A model generated the notes under the pieces. It was not told the DNA's origin and did no database searches. It saw only the letters and a list, made by a program, of their open reading frames with translations. From positions 1,116,001 to 1,180,000 of the forward strand of contig JAGTXZ010000024.1 in NCBI GenBank assembly GCA_018398575.1: DNA of 64,000 bases, read 5' to 3'. This DNA is from Ampelomyces quisqualis (Eukaryota > Ascomycota > Dothideomycetes > Pleosporales > Phaeosphaeriaceae). Positions within the stretch are counted from its first letter, which is position 1. Each line of letters begins with the position of its first letter. This document shows positions 1-11,187 of this stretch, in pieces. A program made the position numbers and the translations under genes.

Positions 1-3000
1 CTCAGGTGATGGGACAACAGCAGCACCGCCTACGCTACTTAGCCTGGTACCTAACCAGCGTGCAGGATCAGCACCCTGATCCTGTTTTTTTGGCCAAGGC
101 ATCATATGCTCTGCGCGCAGCGAGAGATCACTTACGGAGCCATGATTCTTGGAAGATCATTTCTCGACTTCGATACACATGGCAGTGCCTCCCTCAGGCA
201 GAGAAGGACACAGTCCTAGACGATTGCTCTCAAGACGAAGTGAAATACCCGGGAGATGCCGAAGACAAGATCATTGATGTGTGGGACCAATGGCGTACAT
301 GGGACCTTGCCCACGTCAGGAAAAGTCTAGCTATGAATGTCTTGTTCGATCGCCTCGCTGTCAGCTTGTCAACACCAGAATCCGCACCTCTGCATTTGGA
401 CCTCAGATCTGCTGTGATCAAGCTGGTGATCGACCCAGGTCCACGACAAAGCGAAGTTGCACTGCGCTATCTTGCCATCAACGTTGCGCTGCTACCGCCC
501 TGTGAGCCTTCTGCTCTCCTGTTGGTCGAGACAGACACTCCCAAACGATCGACAATCATTCAAGCCAATATGCGGGAGGCCACGATCCACGTTCAATGGG
601 AGATATGCGAGTTCGCCGAAGCACTGCTAGAGCTATTTCATAAACAGAACCTCAACGCTAAGAAGACGATCGCCCCTAAACCCTCACAGCCGCGCGATGT
701 TCGGCTATTCGACCAGGACATCCAGGTCGTGTTTGTCGCGGAGAAAGCACAAATTACATTAATTACCGTCAATCTTCGAAGCATCACAACTGGTCGCCGT
801 ATGAGAGTCGCGTTCGCTGATGTATATCAAAAAGTTAGTGGTCGTGGCGAGACGCTCAGTGTCCATGTGCACATGGAAGCTGCTGTTAGCGAGCTTTCAT
901 GTCGTGGCCGCTCCTTGGCGAAGACACAATTCGAATATCCGAGCCTGTACTTTGCGTTGGTCGAACATGAAGAAGGCAGCAGTACACCAAACGAGATCAA
1001 AGCTGCAGCGACGAGTCGCATGATAGTCGTCAAGGCTGATGAGGACGTACTTGGATTCATCGAGGTTGCAGACTCTGTCCTCCGGGACGAAGTCGCCTAT
1101 CTCATACGACAAGCCGAAGCTATTCGAGAGATGGCAACCAAAGACGAAGCGGTGGCCAAGCCAGCCGATAATGCGTCACAGTTACCAAACGTCACACTTG
1201 CTCTCTTCATGGACGCCTATCGAGTCGAGCTTGCACTCCTCCAGCCACTTGGTTGGTCAATCTCAGGTTCGTCTGGGCGCATCGCTGTTGTGCCTGCACT
1301 TGGAAAGAACGTCACACTGCAGGTTGACTACGATCTCGAGGCAAGCTACCATAGGATGTACAGTACCTCAACAGATGGATCGAATGTGATCAGCACTCTC
1401 AAACTACCGCCCGTCAACGGGCGCTTGACCGTGACGCAGACAGAGGGCGAAACCCGAATACTCGCTTCCGGCATAATCGAAACCATACAATTGCAAGCCT
1501 CTGAGCTACAAGCTCTCACGAGTACCATCAACAAGCCAGAGTTCTCACACATGGTTCAAGCTGTCCAAAATGACACAGAGGTGCTGAAGATGCATATGGA
1601 TGAAATCTTCCCAGCAGCTTCTCAGTCAACAGTATCGAAGGCACCTATTCCAACGAGGGAGATTCTCTTTGGAGTGCAGATGACTCTGTCTGGCGTGCAT
1701 GTCGTGGCAACTGCGCCTGGCAGAACACCGGGATCTCCGACTGCAAACCTCACGCTGCGTCTATCTTCGGTCCAACTCAAGGCAACAAACATTGATGCTG
1801 ACGAAAAAGTCAAGCTATATTCAGATGCCACTGTGCGGCTTAATGAGGTCAGCGTCAGCTTGACATTGATTGAGGCAGGTGCTTTGCGTCATTGTGGCAA
1901 CCTCACCTTCAGTGGAGTGTTTCAAGCAACCACTGAGAAGGATTCAACCCCCACCCGCAGACTTTATCGTGTTTATAGCACAGGTCTCGAGGTAAATATG
2001 TTCGCGGGTACGGCATCAGCAGTCGTGGATGTCGTCAACCATTTGCAGGACAAGATTAAGGATCTGGACCTATCAAAAGAGAAGAAGTATCTGCGACGTC
2101 TCCGGCATACCAAGAGCAGGATTTCGTATAGACGCGATAAAAGCATCAAAAGTGATGCGGACAACGACAGCGACAGCGTTGGTTCTGGGGCACTCTTTAC
2201 ATCCACGTACTCCTTAGAATTACTCGACTTGCAAATCAGCTGGATCGTTGGAAATTCAATCGCGCCGTTCGCTCGAAATGAGATTGAGGATCTTGTTCTG
2301 TCGTTCCGAAAAATTGGACTTTCGACCCGACGAGATGACGCAGCACGCTTGGTGATTGAAGACATGCAGCTACAGATGGTACCGGTAACTGCCAGTAAAA
2401 AGAAGCGGTCCTTGAACTCAGCACTTCTTCCCATGGTTGTGTTCAACGTAGCTTATGCATCGACCAAGGACACCCGCAAAGTTGCGTTCCAAGCTGCCGG
2501 CAAATCACTCGACCTTCAATTGGACTCCCACTTCGTCATCCCAGCAAACGTCATCGAGAGGTCGATTGCTCTAGCAGGCCAGAAGTTCCGTAAAGCATCA
2601 GCAAACTGGAGCATGACACCCACTACTTCTGGTGCTCACCGAAAGAATCCCTTTGGTAACAAACGTTTCGAGTCTGTGACAGTCGACGCCAATTTTGCCG
2701 GAGCTGTCGTACATATCAATGGAGGGGAGGGTTCGCCGCCGCAAAGCTCGTCGAATCGAGCGCAACAGAGAGGAAGGTACAGCCAATTTATCGGTGACGG
2801 ATCTGCAAGCAGTCTAGCTCTGCGCGCGCCAGGTGTGGCCATTCGAGTCGAGTACCAAGATGATGGTCGCGATCCCTCCCTCAACGCCGAGGTTCGTGTT
2901 GACGGCTCGAGCAACACTCTACTACCAACTGTGGTACCCATCATCATCGACATCTCCGAGAGTATCAAAGCAGTCGTACGCGACAAGGACGAAGCAGACT

Positions 3001-5057
3001 CGTCGCTTTCGCCTGAACAATCATCAACTTACACCAAGACTCTCGCTAAGACTGTCGACGAAGACAGCAATATCATGGCGGCGGATCCTGCGACTCTTTT
3101 AGGTCGGACAAGTCTCAACCTGGGCTTGAGAATCTGCAAGCAGGAGTTCAGTCTCAGCTGTCAACCGATTGCGCGTGTTACGGCTATCGCGAAGCTCGAG
3201 GACATCTATGTTACAGCGAACAGTGTCAAATCCCAGGAGCATGGTCACTTCTTTGCGGCATCTGCTGCTTTTGAGAAGCTACAAGTCACTGTTCAGCATG
3301 TGTACTCGCGCGAGTCAACGTTTAGTCTGGATGTTGAGTCGGTTGTGTTGTCGCTAATGAATAGCAAACATCTCAGTGGCACAAGCGGAATCTCTACCAT
3401 CTTAAAAATCAACCCTACGACGATGCAGATCAACGCTCGTCAGCTGCAAGACTTCTTGCTCTTCCGTGAGATCTGGTATCCACCAGAGATGCGACAGTCA
3501 TCTGAGCTTCCGTCAGAGGGAGCCGAATCGGAGCCACAGGACTACCTCATGCAACGCTACGAGCAGGTCACGGCAGCAACAGCTTTCCCGTGGAACGCCA
3601 ACGTGGCTATCGCCGATATCAAGGTTGGTTTAGATTTGGGTCAAGCCATTGGTCGGTCGTCGCTTCACATCAACAACATGTGGGCATCGTCGAAGAAGAG
3701 TACGGACTGGGAACAGAATCTATGCATCGGTGTGGAAAAGATTGGTCTCGAGAGCACGGGTCGAACTAGCGGATTTGTGGAGCTGCATGGTATCAAGGTT
3801 CGAACTTCCATCAGCTGGCCAGAACAGGCTCCGACCACTCGCCGGACACCATTAATCCAAGCATCAATCGCCTTTCAACAGCTGCGCGTGAAGTCCGGAT
3901 TCGACTACCAATCTTTCCTCATGGCGGACATTGCCAACTTCGGATTTTTAATGTACAACGTCCGTGAAGAAGGTCTAGACGCGCAGGACCGGCTCGTCGC
4001 TATCCTGGACGGCGACAAGGTGCATGTTTTCTGTCATGCTACGAGTGCGGCACAAGGACTTGCACTTTACCAAGCTATCGAACGTCTAGTCCAAGAAAAC
4101 CAACAAGCGTACCAGCAGTCGCTCAAAGACATTGAGAAGTTTCTCCGGCGCAAGTCTTCAGTCGCAACACCATTCGCACGCTCGCCTTCGCAGAGCATGA
4201 TCCGAATCAACACCGATGACGATTCTTTCAAGGCCCCAATATCACTTCACACAGATGTTGTCGTTACGCTACGATCAATCAAATTTGGTGTCTTCCCATC
4301 CACCTTCATCGACAGCCAAATCCTCCTCCTCGCCGCCGGCGACATGCAAGCCCGCTTTGCCGTCGCTCTCGACGACCAAAAGATACATTCCACCCTTGGC
4401 ATGACCCTGGGTCAACTCAGCGTCGCCCTGTCGTCGGTCCCCTCGTCCAAAAAAACCACGCCCGTCGCCGACCTCACCGTCGCCGACGTCGCTACCTCTG
4501 CTAGCTCCGCGCGCGGTGGCACGATTCTGCGCGTGCCCAAAGTCGTCGCTACAATGCACACCTGGCAAGTCCCAAAGAGCAACCACATCGACTACTTGTT
4601 CAAATCCAGCCTCGAGGGGAAAGTCGACGTGGGCTGGAATTACTCGCGCATCAGTTATATTCGCACCATGTGGTCTAACCACAGTCGCACACTGGCTTCG
4701 CGCCTGGGTAAACCACTGCCCGAGTCCAACATCAAAATCAGTACATCCCAGACTCTACCGGCACAAAACGTCGAATCCTCGACGACGCGACCTCGCGCAC
4801 AGTCGGATGCAGGCCAGGAGAAAATCACGGCTGTCGTCCATGTTCCGCAGTCAAAATACGAATACACGCCGCTTGAGCCGCCCGTCATCGAGACGCCGCA
4901 GCTGAGAGATATGGGCGAGGCCACGCCGCCGCTCGAATGGATTGGTCTGCATAGAGATCGGCTGCCGAATGTGACGCATCAGATTGTCATTGTGACGCTG
5001 CTTGAAGTGGCGAGGGAGGTGGAAGACGCGTATGGGCGGATTTTGGGGAATTCGTAG
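1..5057 (+). CDS. CSF1: Csf1 / BLTP1-family bridge-like lipid transfer protein, C-terminal part (5' end outside window)
   Basis: An open frame of about 1,680 residues enters from the left edge and stops at 5055-5057. The frame is already open at position 3; an ATG sits at 9-11, but I treat it as internal because this family is about 3,000 residues long. The text is typical of fungal 'fermentation-associated' Csf1, with motifs such as LRYLAWYLTSV near the start and LDGDKVHVFC about 350 residues before the end, the latter followed by a conserved helical stretch. Csf1 and animal Tweek/KIAA1109 belong to the repeating-beta-groove family that moves phospholipids between membranes at contact sites; that role is family knowledge. 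The last ~130 residues are disordered and rich in Ser, Pro and Thr. No intron is needed in this segment. Confidence 0.9.
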   Translation, partial: QVMGQQQHRLRYLAWYLTSVQDQHPDPVFLAKASYALRAARDHLRSHDSWKIISRLRYTWQCLPQAEKDTVLDDCSQDEVKYPGDAEDKIIDVWDQWRTWDLAHVRKSLAMNVLFDRLAVSLSTPESAPLHLDLRSAVIKLVIDPGPRQSEVALRYLAINVALLPPCEPSALLLVETDTPKRSTIIQANMREATIHVQWEICEFAEALLELFHKQNLNAKKTIAPKPSQPRDVRLFDQDIQVVFVAEKAQITLITVNLRSITTGRRMRVAFADVYQKVSGRGETLSVHVHMEAAVSELSCRGRSLAKTQFEYPSLYFALVEHEEGSSTPNEIKAAATSRMIVVKADEDVLGFIEVADSVLRDEVAYLIRQAEAIREMATKDEAVAKPADNASQLPNVTLALFMDAYRVELALLQPLGWSISGSSGRIAVVPALGKNVTLQVDYDLEASYHRMYSTSTDGSNVISTLKLPPVNGRLTVTQTEGETRILASGIIETIQLQASELQALTSTINKPEFSHMVQAVQNDTEVLKMHMDEIFPAASQSTVSKAPIPTREILFGVQMTLSGVHVVATAPGRTPGSPTANLTLRLSSVQLKATNIDADEKVKLYSDATVRLNEVSVSLTLIEAGALRHCGNLTFSGVFQATTEKDSTPTRRLYRVYSTGLEVNMFAGTASAVVDVVNHLQDKIKDLDLSKEKKYLRRLRHTKSRISYRRDKSIKSDADNDSDSVGSGALFTSTYSLELLDLQISWIVGNSIAPFARNEIEDLVLSFRKIGLSTRRDDAARLVIEDMQLQMVPVTASKKKRSLNSALLPMVVFNVAYASTKDTRKVAFQAAGKSLDLQLDSHFVIPANVIERSIALAGQKFRKASANWSMTPTTSGAHRKNPFGNKRFESVTVDANFAGAVVHINGGEGSPPQSSSNRAQQRGRYSQFIGDGSASSLALRAPGVAIRVEYQDDGRDPSLNAEVRVDGSSNTLLPTVVPIIIDISESIKAVVRDKDEADSSLSPEQSSTYTKTLAKTVDEDSNIMAADPATLLGRTSLNLGLRICKQEFSLSCQPIARVTAIAKLEDIYVTANSVKSQEHGHFFAASAAFEKLQVTVQHVYSRESTFSLDVESVVLSLMNSKHLSGTSGISTILKINPTTMQINARQLQDFLLFREIWYPPEMRQSSELPSEGAESEPQDYLMQRYEQVTAATAFPWNANVAIADIKVGLDLGQAIGRSSLHINNMWASSKKSTDWEQNLCIGVEKIGLESTGRTSGFVELHGIKVRTSISWPEQAPTTRRTPLIQASIAFQQLRVKSGFDYQSFLMADIANFGFLMYNVREEGLDAQDRLVAILDGDKVHVFCHATSAAQGLALYQAIERLVQENQQAYQQSLKDIEKFLRRKSSVATPFARSPSQSMIRINTDDDSFKAPISLHTDVVVTLRSIKFGVFPSTFIDSQILLLAAGDMQARFAVALDDQKIHSTLGMTLGQLSVALSSVPSSKKTTPVADLTVADVATSASSARGGTILRVPKVVATMHTWQVPKSNHIDYLFKSSLEGKVDVGWNYSRISYIRTMWSNHSRTLASRLGKPLPESNIKISTSQTLPAQNVESSTTRPRAQSDAGQEKITAVVHVPQSKYEYTPLEPPVIETPQLRDMGEATPPLEWIGLHRDRLPNVTHQIVIVTLLEVAREVEDAYGRILGNS

Positions 5058-7127
5058 ACTTTTTTTGTTTTGGAAACATGTTTTGATCGCGACAAGGAGT
5101 CTTGTTGGGTGGAGGTGGAGACAACATTGGGCAGCTTCTTTTGGTTAGCAAAATAAAATCAAAACTGGCGTGTTGGGAGCTTTGACGAGGGCGAAAGGGT
5201 AGTGTATAAAAACCAAACTAGTGTTTTTTTTTTCTTGTTTCCTTGTAGAGGTACGTGTTATGCAGAAAAGACGTGGGCATGAAGTGATTAAGCGCACTCT
5301 ACGTTATGCTGTGAGGCAAGCGCTGCCATCTCCATCTCCATCTCCATCTCCCACCCTCTCTTCAGCGGCGGTCGGAACGGAGAACAAGAAGAGAAGAAGA
5401 AAAAAGGAAAAAACTCCATGCGCCGGCCAGCCCCCCGTTGCGTTGTGAAACCAAGGGGTGGGTAGTGAGGTAGTGTCTCGAGTCGACACTTTTCTCCGAA
5501 CAAAACAATCCAGTCCACGAATAAAACGAAAGGCGATTTCAACACCCAAGAGGAGCAAAAGTTCAAGGGGGAAGTGGAAGCGGGGGTAAGTAGGCATTCC
5601 CAAGCGGGAATCAGAACCTTGATAAGAGCTAAACGCGAAGCCGACAATTTGGACTGACAAAAAGGCTTTTTTTCTTCTCCTCGATTCATCTGCTCTTTCG
5701 GGCTCGGGGGATCAAATTTGCGAGAAAAAGTAGGCCTTCATGTGCGATATGTTGTACGAGATGCATAGTAGGATTGCGGAAAAGCGTCTCCATGTTTTTT
5801 GGACGACGGGCACGCGGCGTGGCGTGCGGGCGCAGCCGTGAGATTGTGCCTGCGTGGGGCAGCTAACTTTGTGACCATCAGTGTATATGCCAAGATGGCA
5901 TCATGTCCGCTGGACCATATGACTACGCGGTACATCTGGCCTGGCGTCGTCGTTGATGTGTAACGCGAGTCCAGAGCACTGGGTCCATGGTTCGGATCAC
6001 CTGCCCATGTTGATTAGCGCCCTTGAGGAGGCGTGTGTGTGGTGTATACCTAGCGCATCTAATCAAGGGGTATGAGAAGAAGGTAAGCTGATGCCTTCAA
6101 CGTGCAGCGGGCGTCATGGAAGTTGGATCCGGGTCTTGGCGAGCGTCAGGCAGTCGTCCCTTCGTGGGGCCAAATCAGTCAAAAATGCCCGCTGCGCCCC
6201 GAATCTGTGGCGAAGCTCGCCTTGTCACATACAGGACCAGGTTAGTACCATAAGCTGCCTTTCATGCGCTAGCTTGAAACGCTAGTCTGGCTGATTCTTC
6301 GTGTTCACAGAATGTGAAAGATGGTGTTGGGACTAAAGCTAAAATATGCATTGCGGTACGGTTTAGATGGTATCGTTGACGATGAAAGGAGAGGGGGAAT
6401 CTCAGTAATGGAAATACAAAAACCGATGCGAAAGGAAAAAAACGCCTAGCCGTCGCCCAAGACTAAGCTGATCCACCCTCTTGAATAGGATCCGTAAGCG
6501 CCTCGGTACCCATTTGACGCGACACATATGACGGGGCGTAATGACAGGCTGAATCCGTCTTCGTTGACGAAATACCCGCAAATGCGTAGAGAGAGCGTGA
6601 AATACGAATTCGTAAGAATAGCAACAGATGATTAAAAGGGTGTACGCCAACGCCGTAGAGAGCAAGGGGACGTCAAAAGGATGCAAAGTTGTCAGCCGGG
6701 AATGCAGTCGTAATCGAGGTGCGTGATGTATTCGTGCACCACCTGATCCTGGCCACCGTACGCCGTAGTGTATGCTGTCTTGATAAGAATGACCCGCTGT
6801 AGGAAAGGAAAAGACTCCAGACGCCGTCTGCCCGGGGTATTCTGTGTATGATGCTGCCCAGTGTCCAGGATTGGAAAGGTCTAGAAAGTAGACCAGATAG
6901 AACGCCCAATAGATGCTGAGTGCGATAGACCCAATGAGAGCTTAGGAAGGGAGAGAGTGTTGCAAAGAGATGCGCGTGGGGCAAGGCAGACTAGGCGGGG
7001 GTGTGGTACGTTGCCGAATGCGGTTAAGACCAATAAGATCATGCGGACGATGAGTGGATCACCAGATGCACCATCCATTACCGCAACGAAAATCAAAGAG
7101 GGCAGAAGGCAACATGGCTGCACCTCT
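5058..7127. other. Intergenic, Csf1 3' side / medA 3' side
   Basis: About 2 kb between the Csf1 stop and the medA stop (medA is on the minus strand). It holds a T-run near 5222, a CATCTC hexamer microsatellite near 5326-5351 and several short overlapping open frames on both strands with no recognisable protein text. A sequence at 5990-5999 resembles a tRNA B box but has no matching A box or acceptor stem. I see no gene. Confidence 0.6.
5326..5351. repeat. CCATCT microsatellite
   Basis: Four-plus tandem copies of a CCATCT hexamer. The same stretch makes a Ser-Pro repeat in one frame, which is why a spurious open frame appears here. Confidence 0.85.
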
Positions 7128-9680
7128 CTACACCCTCGTGGTACGCTCTCCGTACTGGTGGTAGGTGTTGTCTGCCGATATCTGGCTCAGGTCTGTTGCT
7201 AGATCCGATCTCTGCAGTGGTTGCGCGGCAGATGAGACGCCTGCCGCCGAGGAGGCGTTGAGATACGGGTAGTCCCAGGCGTTCCGGCCACCCTGAGATA
7301 GGCTTGCTGGGTACTGCAGCTGGTGAGCAGAAGGCCCCCATTGAGTCATGCTCTGTCCTGATGGTGTCCTCTGGGACATTGGCAACCCATGGCCTGCTGA
7401 TCCCTCGAGGCCAGCTGATACTCTCAGGTGGGGAGACAGACTCGCTCCTGCTAGGTGTGGAGTATACGCGGTCGATGAGGTCGATGCCGAGACCGATTGT
7501 GGTGACGAGTTCCGATGCGCGCCTGCTGCTACGTGCGACATGGCGTTGGGAGGATAGCTGGAAGTCGTGATGGGAAGCGACCCAGCGCCGGCAGTGGAGG
7601 CGTAGCTCGCAGACTGTTGGATATTAGTTTGGATACTGTGTGCATGATGGAAACAAGACATACGTATTTGCTGATAATCTTCTTAAGCGCTTGCGAAAGA
7701 ACCTTCCACGAGAAAACTTTGACGTCCTTTTCAATATTGCGCGGCTTTGGATTCGGGAAACCCATGATGACCTTGAAGAAGGCCTCGCTATCCGCCTTGG
7801 CCTTGGAAACGGTCTGTGGACGGAAGCCTTCAAGGTTCCTTCGGATTCGATTCTTCTCCTCGACAGTAAAGCGGACATTGACCAACTGCTCGAGCAGATA
7901 GATGGTGTCGACGCTTGTGATGAAGCATTCATCCTTGTCCTGCCACCAGATACAGCTGACACAGATGCTCTTCGCCTGGCGAGCTTCTAGGGTCACAGGG
8001 GCGAACGAAGTCGTTATTGTGCTGCCGTGCTGGGTCCTCTTGAACTCGACTAGCCTCCTCTTTGCGTCCAACTCGTCCTGCGTCCAGTCTTGACTCATCT
8101 TGTCAAGATCGCCATCAATTTTCAGAGCGGCTTTGGACTGATACATGGAGTAGGGGTTGAAAGCCTGACTAGCAGGCGTGCCTCCTGGTTGGGTCAGAGA
8201 GGTAGCTCGAACCAGGATTGGTGCTGGTAAGACACTCTGCGTGGTGTATACCGAGCTTGCGGTTGCAGGCATGGCCATGGAAACCGACGTTCGGCCAGTG
8301 TTGGTAATGGCACCATACTGGCCGTAGCTCTGGAGGCCAGGAGACATTTGCGGCAGCTTGAAGTCGGTCTGCGTAAGGCCCACGCCAGATGGTACGGCGA
8401 AGCCTTTTTGAGAAAGGTGAGAAGTGTAGTCTGTTTGTTTTGGCATGTCATAGGCAGAGCCATAGGCACTCGACAGCGAAGCGTGAGCGGGGAGTGGCGA
8501 AACTTGTGCTGCCGAGTAGGCGCCAGATAGGGAACGTGGTTTTGCCTGGAAGCGCATGGTGTTGGCGCGTTTCGCAACGCTGGTCTCGTTGTAGTCTTCT
8601 GGGTCGGCGAACTCGGTTGAGTACCTCCTCTTTCTCGAATAAGCTGAAGAAGACTGGTAGGCGAGATTGGGCGACATGTCGGTAAAGGTGAACTTGCCAG
8701 CGTCACTTTGTGATCGGAGCTGGCCGTTCTTATCTTCTATCTGTAGCTTCAACATCATGGTAGGATTCCATGAGTTGGTGAGGGGAAACGGTGGCACCTC
8801 CACGTTGAGGAGGTAGTTGTAATACTCATCGCTGCTGTACTCGGCCTTTTGGAGTTCAGCCACGCACTTCTTGGTACCAAACATGAGGAGGAAGGTGTGG
8901 GAGTTTGTGTCGAGTTCGTAATTGGCGCGGATCTGAAGGGATACAGTCGAACCAGCAACGCCTTGGGTAGGTGTAACGTATTCGGATACTGCCGTTTCAG
9001 GAAGTCCAAGGGAGGCGGGATGACGAGACCCTGCATCAATAAAGGAAGAAGAGGGTTGGTGCGCTGCTGTGGCGCGTGACTCGTAGGTGGAGCTTGGAAT
9101 ATAGGACAGGTCTGGATGGGAAGGCTCATGGGTTAGCCGCGCGGACGTAGCCGTGTACTGCGAGGCGAACGAAGGCTGTGCAATGCCTGGATAGCTTGGT
9201 AGCTGATGCGATCTTGTGGCTTCAGCGTCTGTGGGGTGGCGGGGGGGAGTCAGTCAGCCAAAATCGTGCCAAGAACTCTCACGTGGGCGCAAGCAGGTGC
9301 ATCCGACTCAAGTGTGGCAGGTGCCCTGTGCAGGTCAGATGAGGTGCATTCCACTTACCGTACGCATATTGCTGATTCTTGCTGTATCCCGACATGGACG
9401 TCGGATCGGCAGCCCTGGCGGCGTGCGCAGTCAGAGGCCTGCTACTCGGGCCTTGACTGTAGCGTGGTGGAATAGGGACCTCGGCGGCTGAATCGAGGCC
9501 AAAGGCAAAGGGTGTCGGATAGCTATCAGGCTGGAGCGTGCAACTTGTCAGTAGGCAGGCAGCAACGGAAGGAGGGGCGAGACGAGACGAGACGAGATGA
9601 AGAAGCTTGCTGGATCAACACACACAGCCACATACCTGATAGCTAGGTTCTACTGTGCAGGCCAGCTTGACGGTGTTTGG
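7128..9680 (-). CDS. medA: MedA-type developmental regulator (Medusa; Acr1/Ren1 family), first exon unresolved
   Basis: Model: complement join 7128..7613, 7664..9228, 9359..9530, 9636..9680, with at least one more 5' exon not resolved; about 750 residues. The conserved block lies in the exon ending at 7664: DWTQDELDAKRRLVEF, then CVSCIWWQDKDECFITSVDT, then FRPQTVSKAKADSE and a block ending ALKKIISKY. This is the signature of MedA of Aspergillus, Acr1 of Magnaporthe and Ren1 of Fusarium, nuclear regulators of conidiophore and conidium development (family knowledge). A second conserved patch near 8870-8960 contains SLQIRANYELDT and FLLMFGTKKC. Introns are 50, 130 and 105 nt with GTATGT, GTAAGT and GTATGT donors; the 105-nt one holds a GAGAC repeat. 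The exon at 9636-9680 has an in-frame TAG just upstream and no ATG, so translation must start in an upstream exon. The tail is Ser/Ala-rich and disordered. Confidence 0.88.
9576..9598. repeat. GAGAC pentamer repeat inside a medA intron
   Basis: Three to four tandem GACGA/GAGAC units on the plus strand, inside the inferred medA intron complement(9531..9635). Confidence 0.7.
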
Positions 9681-10722
9681 CTAGTAGTGGAGTGGTAGGT
9701 GCACGCTGTTTGAGATGCAGAATAGGCAGAGATGGGAAGGGTGCTGGCAGATGTTGTGACCAGAGAAGTGGGCAAAGGAAGCTAGGCAGAGACAGAGGAG
9801 CAGGATGTTTGGAAGACGGATTCATTCGGGAATCAGGGGGAATTTGAGTGTGGGTGTTGGAGACGACGAGTCCTGCTCTTGGACCAAAGTACCTCAGACA
9901 ATAACAGACGGCTCTCGACGAAACAGGGAAGGGGAAGCGTGGCTCTAGCTGCAAGCAAGCGTGATTCAGCGCGCATGCCAGGTGCTGGAAATGAGCGTCA
10001 GTGCCTTTGGCAGAATGTTGCGTGTGGCGAGCCGCATGTTGACGTGACAGACGTGTGTTGACTTACATGGCAGGACAAAGGAGCAGAGACATGGGCCCAG
10101 GGCTGGCCACGATGGAGGGACGGCGGCAGCGTTGCGGAGCGGGAAGGAAGCAGCACGGCGGGACAGTGACGGGCTATGGTGGTGGAGATGGGCGACCGTC
10201 GGCAGTGGGCAGCAGCGTATATGGGCTTGTGAGGGCCGGGCGGGATGGGCCAGCGCGGGAGGCAAAGAAAGGATATGTGCAGATGCAAGGCAGGGCGAGC
10301 ACAGTGAAGCTGAGGGTTCGGATGACTCTTGGTGATTACCGGGCCCGTCAGCATGGGTGGACGAGTGGGTCAGTGAGTGCAGGAGCACGGCCCGGAGCGG
10401 TTAGTGCCTTCGCCGTTGGGCACGACGTCGCGCAAAGCCTGACAGCTCTGCGAGAGTGAAGGGCCGGGTCGCCCGTGGCGGCGAGCGGGGGGGCGCGCTC
10501 CGACGACGAGACAGGCCCGGTGGCACGTCCAGAAGCAACGCCGAGGAAGAGCAGCAAACGACGCGTACGGCCAGTGACTGAGATGGGGGTGGGGCGTCTA
10601 AGACGGCAGCAATGGCAGGCGGCGCGGATGCGGAGGACCAGGCCAAAGCGTCGAAACACAATCCGCGAGGCGTCGGGCGAGCGAGCAGGTGTGAAATGCA
10701 AACGAGCGACGGCTGCTGTGGG

Positions 10723-10778
10723 AGGTGCTGCAGAGGGAGGGGGTGGAGCGTGGTGCTGCAGAGGGAGGGGGTGGAAGG
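10723..10778. repeat. 28-nt tandem repeat, two copies
   Basis: A G-rich unit starting GTGCTGCAGAGGGAGGGGGT occurs at 10723 and again at 10751, near-identical. Confidence 0.75.
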
Positions 10779-10954
10779 TGGAGGTGCTGCTGGGAGGTGG
10801 ACATGTGGGAGGCATCAGAGGGTGGAGGCACAGGCAGCACGGCGGCGACCTGGACAGACATGTGCGGCCGCATCAGCAGCAGCAGCGCCGCCGACGGCGT
10901 GTGGTGGTGGAGCGGAGCCGGGGCAGGAAGGGAGGCCGTGTGTGCGAGAGAGCG

Positions 10955-10986
10955 AGTGTGCGGGTGTGCGGGTGTGCGGGTGTGCC
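10955..10986. repeat. GTGTGCGG-type tandem repeat
   Basis: Three to four copies of an 8-nt GTGTGCGG unit in the G-rich medA upstream region. Confidence 0.75.
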
Positions 10987-11151
10987 AGTGTGGTGAGCCG
11001 TCTATTCCTGGTGTGGCTTGCAGGCTCAGCCAACCTTAATTGCCATCCCTGCGCCCCATCGCTGGCCAGGCACGGCGAGGAGGTGCAGCCAAGGGAGCCG
11101 CCTGCGTGCCCCTACCCCGTCGGGTATCATCATCTCATCATCTCATCATCT

Positions 11152-11182
<31 letters not shown>

Positions 11183-11187
11183 CCTAC
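11152..11187. repeat. CCCTCA hexamer repeat
   Basis: Five perfect CCCTCA copies followed by CCCTAC, and preceded by an ATCATCTC repeat at about 11128-11151. It resembles but does not match the CCCTAA telomere unit. Confidence 0.85.

Noticed and set aside
5985..6005. B-box-like GGTTCGGATC
   Set aside because: No other tRNA feature nearby.
9643..10815. Several minus-strand frames of 90-155 codons upstream of medA
   Set aside because: They overlap each other, begin at non-ATG codons or are Pro/Ser/Ala/His-rich, and reflect C-rich leader composition.
11152..11187. Possible interstitial telomere
   Set aside because: The unit is CCCTCA, not CCCTAA, and the copy number is only five.
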